In this document: positions 6,005 through 7,192 of the stretch, piece after piece
How positions within the stretch are numbered: the stretch's first letter is position 1
How the letters are laid out: the number at the start of each line of letters is the position of its first letter
Assembly (NCBI GenBank): GCA_016285615.1
Contig: JAEERB010000121.1
Coordinates: forward strand, 1 to 7,192
Length of the DNA stretch: 7,192 nucleotides
From: Bacteroidales bacterium
GTDB lineage: Bacteria > Bacteroidota > Bacteroidia > Bacteroidales > WCHB1-69
Reading direction: 5' to 3'
The notes under the pieces: generated by a model
Databases searched by the model: none
The model's input: only the letters and a program-made list of their open reading frames with translations
Told to the model about the DNA's origin: nothing
Made by a program: the position numbers and the translations under genes

Positions 6005-6567
6005 TATTTGATTTTGCTAAGGCGTTTGCCGATGACTTTGCCCACATTGCTGAAAGCTTCGCCTACGCGTGCTTCAATTTTGGGAGTCATGAAATAGGGA
6101 TTGCCAGCCACATTTTTGAATTCGATAGCACCGATTTCATCTTTGGTGCCCGTTTTGTAAACCGTAGCCACGCCAGTGATTTTTGAGGGTACGGACATGG
6201 GACCGGCAAATGTGCCAGGGTCAATGTCTTTGATTTTAACAACCATAGTGTAGGTGGCTTTGGGGAATGAACCGCATTTAACACCTTTCTTTACCAATTC
6301 ATTGTTGATGTCTTCGGTAAGGCGCGGCTCCCAGATGCTGGTGCGGAAGGTCGAGGTCCACGATTTTTTCCATTGGGCGTCCTTGGCATTGTCTTCTTCT
6401 TTCAAATATTTCTCTTCGCTGTCGCCGTCATAAGTTACACCAGTGTAATCAAATTTGATGTTGATTTGTGTTTGGTCTTTCAGGGGAGAAAGGTCACCAG
6501 TGGTCTTTTGTGCCTGTAAAGTGGTTATGCAACAAATTGCAACTAAGGCAAATAACAGTTTTTTCAT
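6004..6567 (-). CDS. Secreted protein of unknown function
   Basis: A 187-residue protein that I do not recognise. It starts with a clear signal peptide (MKKLLFALVAICCITTLQA|Q, cut after residue 19). Cys12 and Cys13 lie inside the hydrophobic core but do not form a good lipobox (VAIC, with Ile before Cys), so it is more likely soluble than a lipoprotein. The mature part has alternating beta-like segments: INIKFDYTGV (35-44), ATYTMVVKIKDIDPG (104-118) and KITGVATVYKTG (129-140). An acidic and lysine-rich stretch at 50-68 is followed by a Trp-containing region (WKKSWTSTFRTSIWEPR). The C-terminus looks helical and basic (EAFSNVGKVIGKRLSKIK), which resembles small periplasmic proteins that build a composite surface, but I cannot place it in a family. 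It begins 21 bp after the 119-aa gene and its stop overlaps the esterase start, so the two exported proteins are probably made together. It appears complete. Confidence 0.85.
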   Translation of the reverse strand: MKKLLFALVAICCITTLQAQKTTGDLSPLKDQTQINIKFDYTGVTYDGDSEEKYLKEEDNAKDAQWKKSWTSTFRTSIWEPRLTEDINNELVKKGVKCGSFPKATYTMVVKIKDIDPGTFAGPMSVPSKITGVATVYKTGTKDEIGAIEFKNVAGNPYFMTPKIEARVGEAFSNVGKVIGKRLSKIK

Positions 6568-6588
6568 AATAATTTTGTTTTGAGGTTT

Positions 6589-6948
6589 CTATTCTAATAT
6601 GTTTTGGATTTCACTTTTTCCCAATTGTCTGTATTTGGGCTCTTGTCCTTCTTCAAATGTCACTTCAAAATATTCTTCATCGTAGAAGGAGAGCTTGGAG
6701 TTGGTGTCAGGATTGCATTCAATGTAGATATTCTTCCCATTCGTAAGATTCTTAGCCTCACATATTTGCTTGTATAATGATTCGGCAGCATAGGTTACCG
6801 AGGTTCCAGGGTTATCTTGATAGAGTTCGGTGACGATGATGTAGTTAATATCTTGTTTGTGAATGATTTTCAACCCGCAGCAGCTCGGCATGTCCCACTG
6901 ACCTGCAAAATTAAAAATTTCATCGTAATATCTCTCAGGAACTTTCAT
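6589..6948 (-). CDS. Conserved-looking small protein of unknown function (119 aa)
   Basis: A 119-residue protein without signal peptide or membrane segment, so probably cytosolic. I do not recognise a named family. Visible features are a Trp-rich start (FNFAGQWDMP), a vicinal cysteine pair (Cys23-Cys24 in MPSCCGLKII), a beta-strand-like core DINYIIVTELYQDNPGTSVTYAA (33-55) followed by a helix, a second strand NIYIECNPD (73-81), and an acidic C-terminus (FYDEEYFEVTFEEGQE). The NPGTSVT motif looks like a conserved loop. The overall alternation suggests a compact alpha/beta fold rather than a random frame. The ATG at 6946-6948 is the first codon after a 130-bp heptad-periodic leader, with one base between them, which supports both the start and the gene. 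It is first in the minus-strand run, with a 21-bp gap to the secreted unknown protein. No match to the -7 consensus is found in the leader. Confidence 0.75.
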   Translation of the reverse strand: MKVPERYYDEIFNFAGQWDMPSCCGLKIIHKQDINYIIVTELYQDNPGTSVTYAAESLYKQICEAKNLTNGKNIYIECNPDTNSKLSFYDEEYFEVTFEEGQEPKYRQLGKSEIQNILE

Positions 6949-6949
6949 T

Positions 6950-7079
6950 GTGGGAAGTGATTAGTGAATATTGATTAGTGAGGAGTTAAGGAACTAAGAA
7001 GTTAAGGGTTATTGAAATTTGAATTTTATTTGTTCTCTGTTCTTTGTTCTTTGATTTTTGAATTCTGAATTTTGAATTC
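6950..7079 (-). repeat. Long heptad (7-bp period) leader tract before the 119-aa gene
   Basis: On the minus strand, 18 consecutive 7-bp units run from the hairpin to one base before the ATG, broken once by an extra 4 bases (7027-7030). The distal half has clear repeats: GAATTCA (twice), AAATTCA (twice), AAGAACA (twice) and GAGAACA. The proximal half is more degenerate but still in register, for example TAATCAC, TATTCAC, TAATCAA and TCCTCAC. Most units end in CA or CAC and G is scarce on the sense strand. The tract fills the whole 149-bp gap apart from the hairpin. No promoter consensus or other element was found within it. Confidence 0.75.
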
Positions 7080-7111
7080 TCAACGAAAAATAACGAGTTA
7101 TTTTTCGTTGA
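7080..7111 (-). terminator. Perfect inverted repeat, probable terminator of the right-edge gene
   Basis: The arm TCAACGAAAAATAAC at 7080-7094 has its exact reverse complement at 7097-7111, with 2 bases between. In RNA this gives a 14-bp stem with a 4-nt loop. On the minus strand the first arm contains the last codons and TAA stop (7098-7100) of the partial gene. The second arm contains a T5 run. There is no separate U tract after the stem, so it is not a textbook intrinsic terminator; a symmetric A-run/U-run hairpin or an mRNA 3'-end stabiliser fits as well. Confidence 0.6.
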
Positions 7112-7192
7112 AGTGACTTTTGCTTCTGTCCACATCTTTGCCGAAGCTTTTGTTGGCCAGTTTGCGGTTGCGGGGGCGGTATGTGCCGTCTT
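7098..7192 (-). CDS. 3' end of a gene cut by the window edge; basic C-terminal tail
   Basis: The last 30 codons of a minus-strand gene, open to the window edge and ending at TAA (7098-7100). The visible tail includes DGTYRPRNRKLANKSFGKD (first 19 residues) and ends SHFNEK. It is rich in Arg, Lys and Asn and looks disordered, as is common in C-termini of RNA-binding proteins such as helicases or rRNA-modifying enzymes, but this is not enough to name it. The frame is preferred over the other two because its stop falls in the hairpin and the other frames read less like protein. Confidence 0.5.
   Translation of the reverse strand, partial: DGTYRPRNRKLANKSFGKDVDRSKSHFNEK

Larger units (their letters stand above)
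2087..6948 (-). other. Putative six-gene co-directional unit
   Basis: Six minus-strand genes follow each other with spacings of 21 bp, 1-bp overlap, 33 bp, 1 bp and 14 bp, and no hairpin was seen between them. Transcription would run from the 119-aa gene to the nucleosidase. The heptad tract before the ligase may divide the unit into an exported pair upstream and a ligase-acyltransferase-nucleosidase trio downstream. Co-transcription is inferred from spacing only. Confidence 0.6.

Noticed and set aside
7031..7060. TTTG-rich stretch as a plus-strand promoter
   Set aside because: No TAnnTTTG match and no plus-strand gene follows; the TTTG recurrences are explained by the heptad repeats.
6949..7097. 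Possible CRISPR array or phage attachment repeat
   Set aside because: Units are only 7 bp, directly adjacent, degenerate and without spacers; there are no cas or integrase genes in the window.

Overview
The window looks like ordinary chromosome from a member of the Bacteroidota, most likely order Bacteroidales (Bacteroides/Prevotella-like). Four things point there. The -7 promoter motif TAnnTTTG occurs in both orientations in the one divergent intergenic region. Clear Shine-Dalgarno sites are absent. Signal peptides are cut just before Gln (LQA|Q, VLA|Q). The acyltransferase has NHRD...LD and SYEYEPCD motifs that I associate with Bacteroidales. No phage, insertion sequence, CRISPR array, tRNA or rRNA is visible.

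Layout. A small macro-domain-like protein gene (minus strand, 7-393) diverges from an alanine/glycine:sodium symporter gene of the AGCS family (plus strand, 581-2095). The 187 bp between them hold one promoter candidate for each. The symporter meets the next gene tail to tail, and their 3' ends overlap by 9 bp. From there to about 6950 every gene lies on the minus strand with very short spacings. In transcription order these are: a 119-aa unknown protein, a 187-aa secreted unknown protein, a secreted alpha/beta-hydrolase (esterase type), a phenylacetate-CoA-ligase-like adenylating enzyme, a PlsC/PlsB-like acyltransferase, and a short MTA/SAH-nucleosidase-like protein. The extreme right edge carries the last 30 codons of another minus-strand gene, which ends inside a perfect hairpin.

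How the genes may work together. Junctions of 1-bp overlap, 1-bp gap and 14-bp gap suggest co-transcription and translational coupling. The tightest pair, ligase then acyltransferase, suggests an acid is activated to an acyl-CoA and then passed to a lipid-type acceptor. That is inference: neither substrate can be read from the sequence. The two exported proteins (unknown plus esterase) are coupled to each other but may have a separate job.

The most unusual signal is outside the genes. Three gaps contain tracts with a strict 7-bp period that end 1-4 bases before an ATG: 536-577 before the symporter, 5118-5159 before the ligase and 6950-7079 before the 119-aa gene. The units differ between sites, but on the sense strand all are A/T/C-rich and G-poor. 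One tract supplies the last codons and the stop of the upstream esterase gene. I did not recognise a clear new defence or mobile system in this window.
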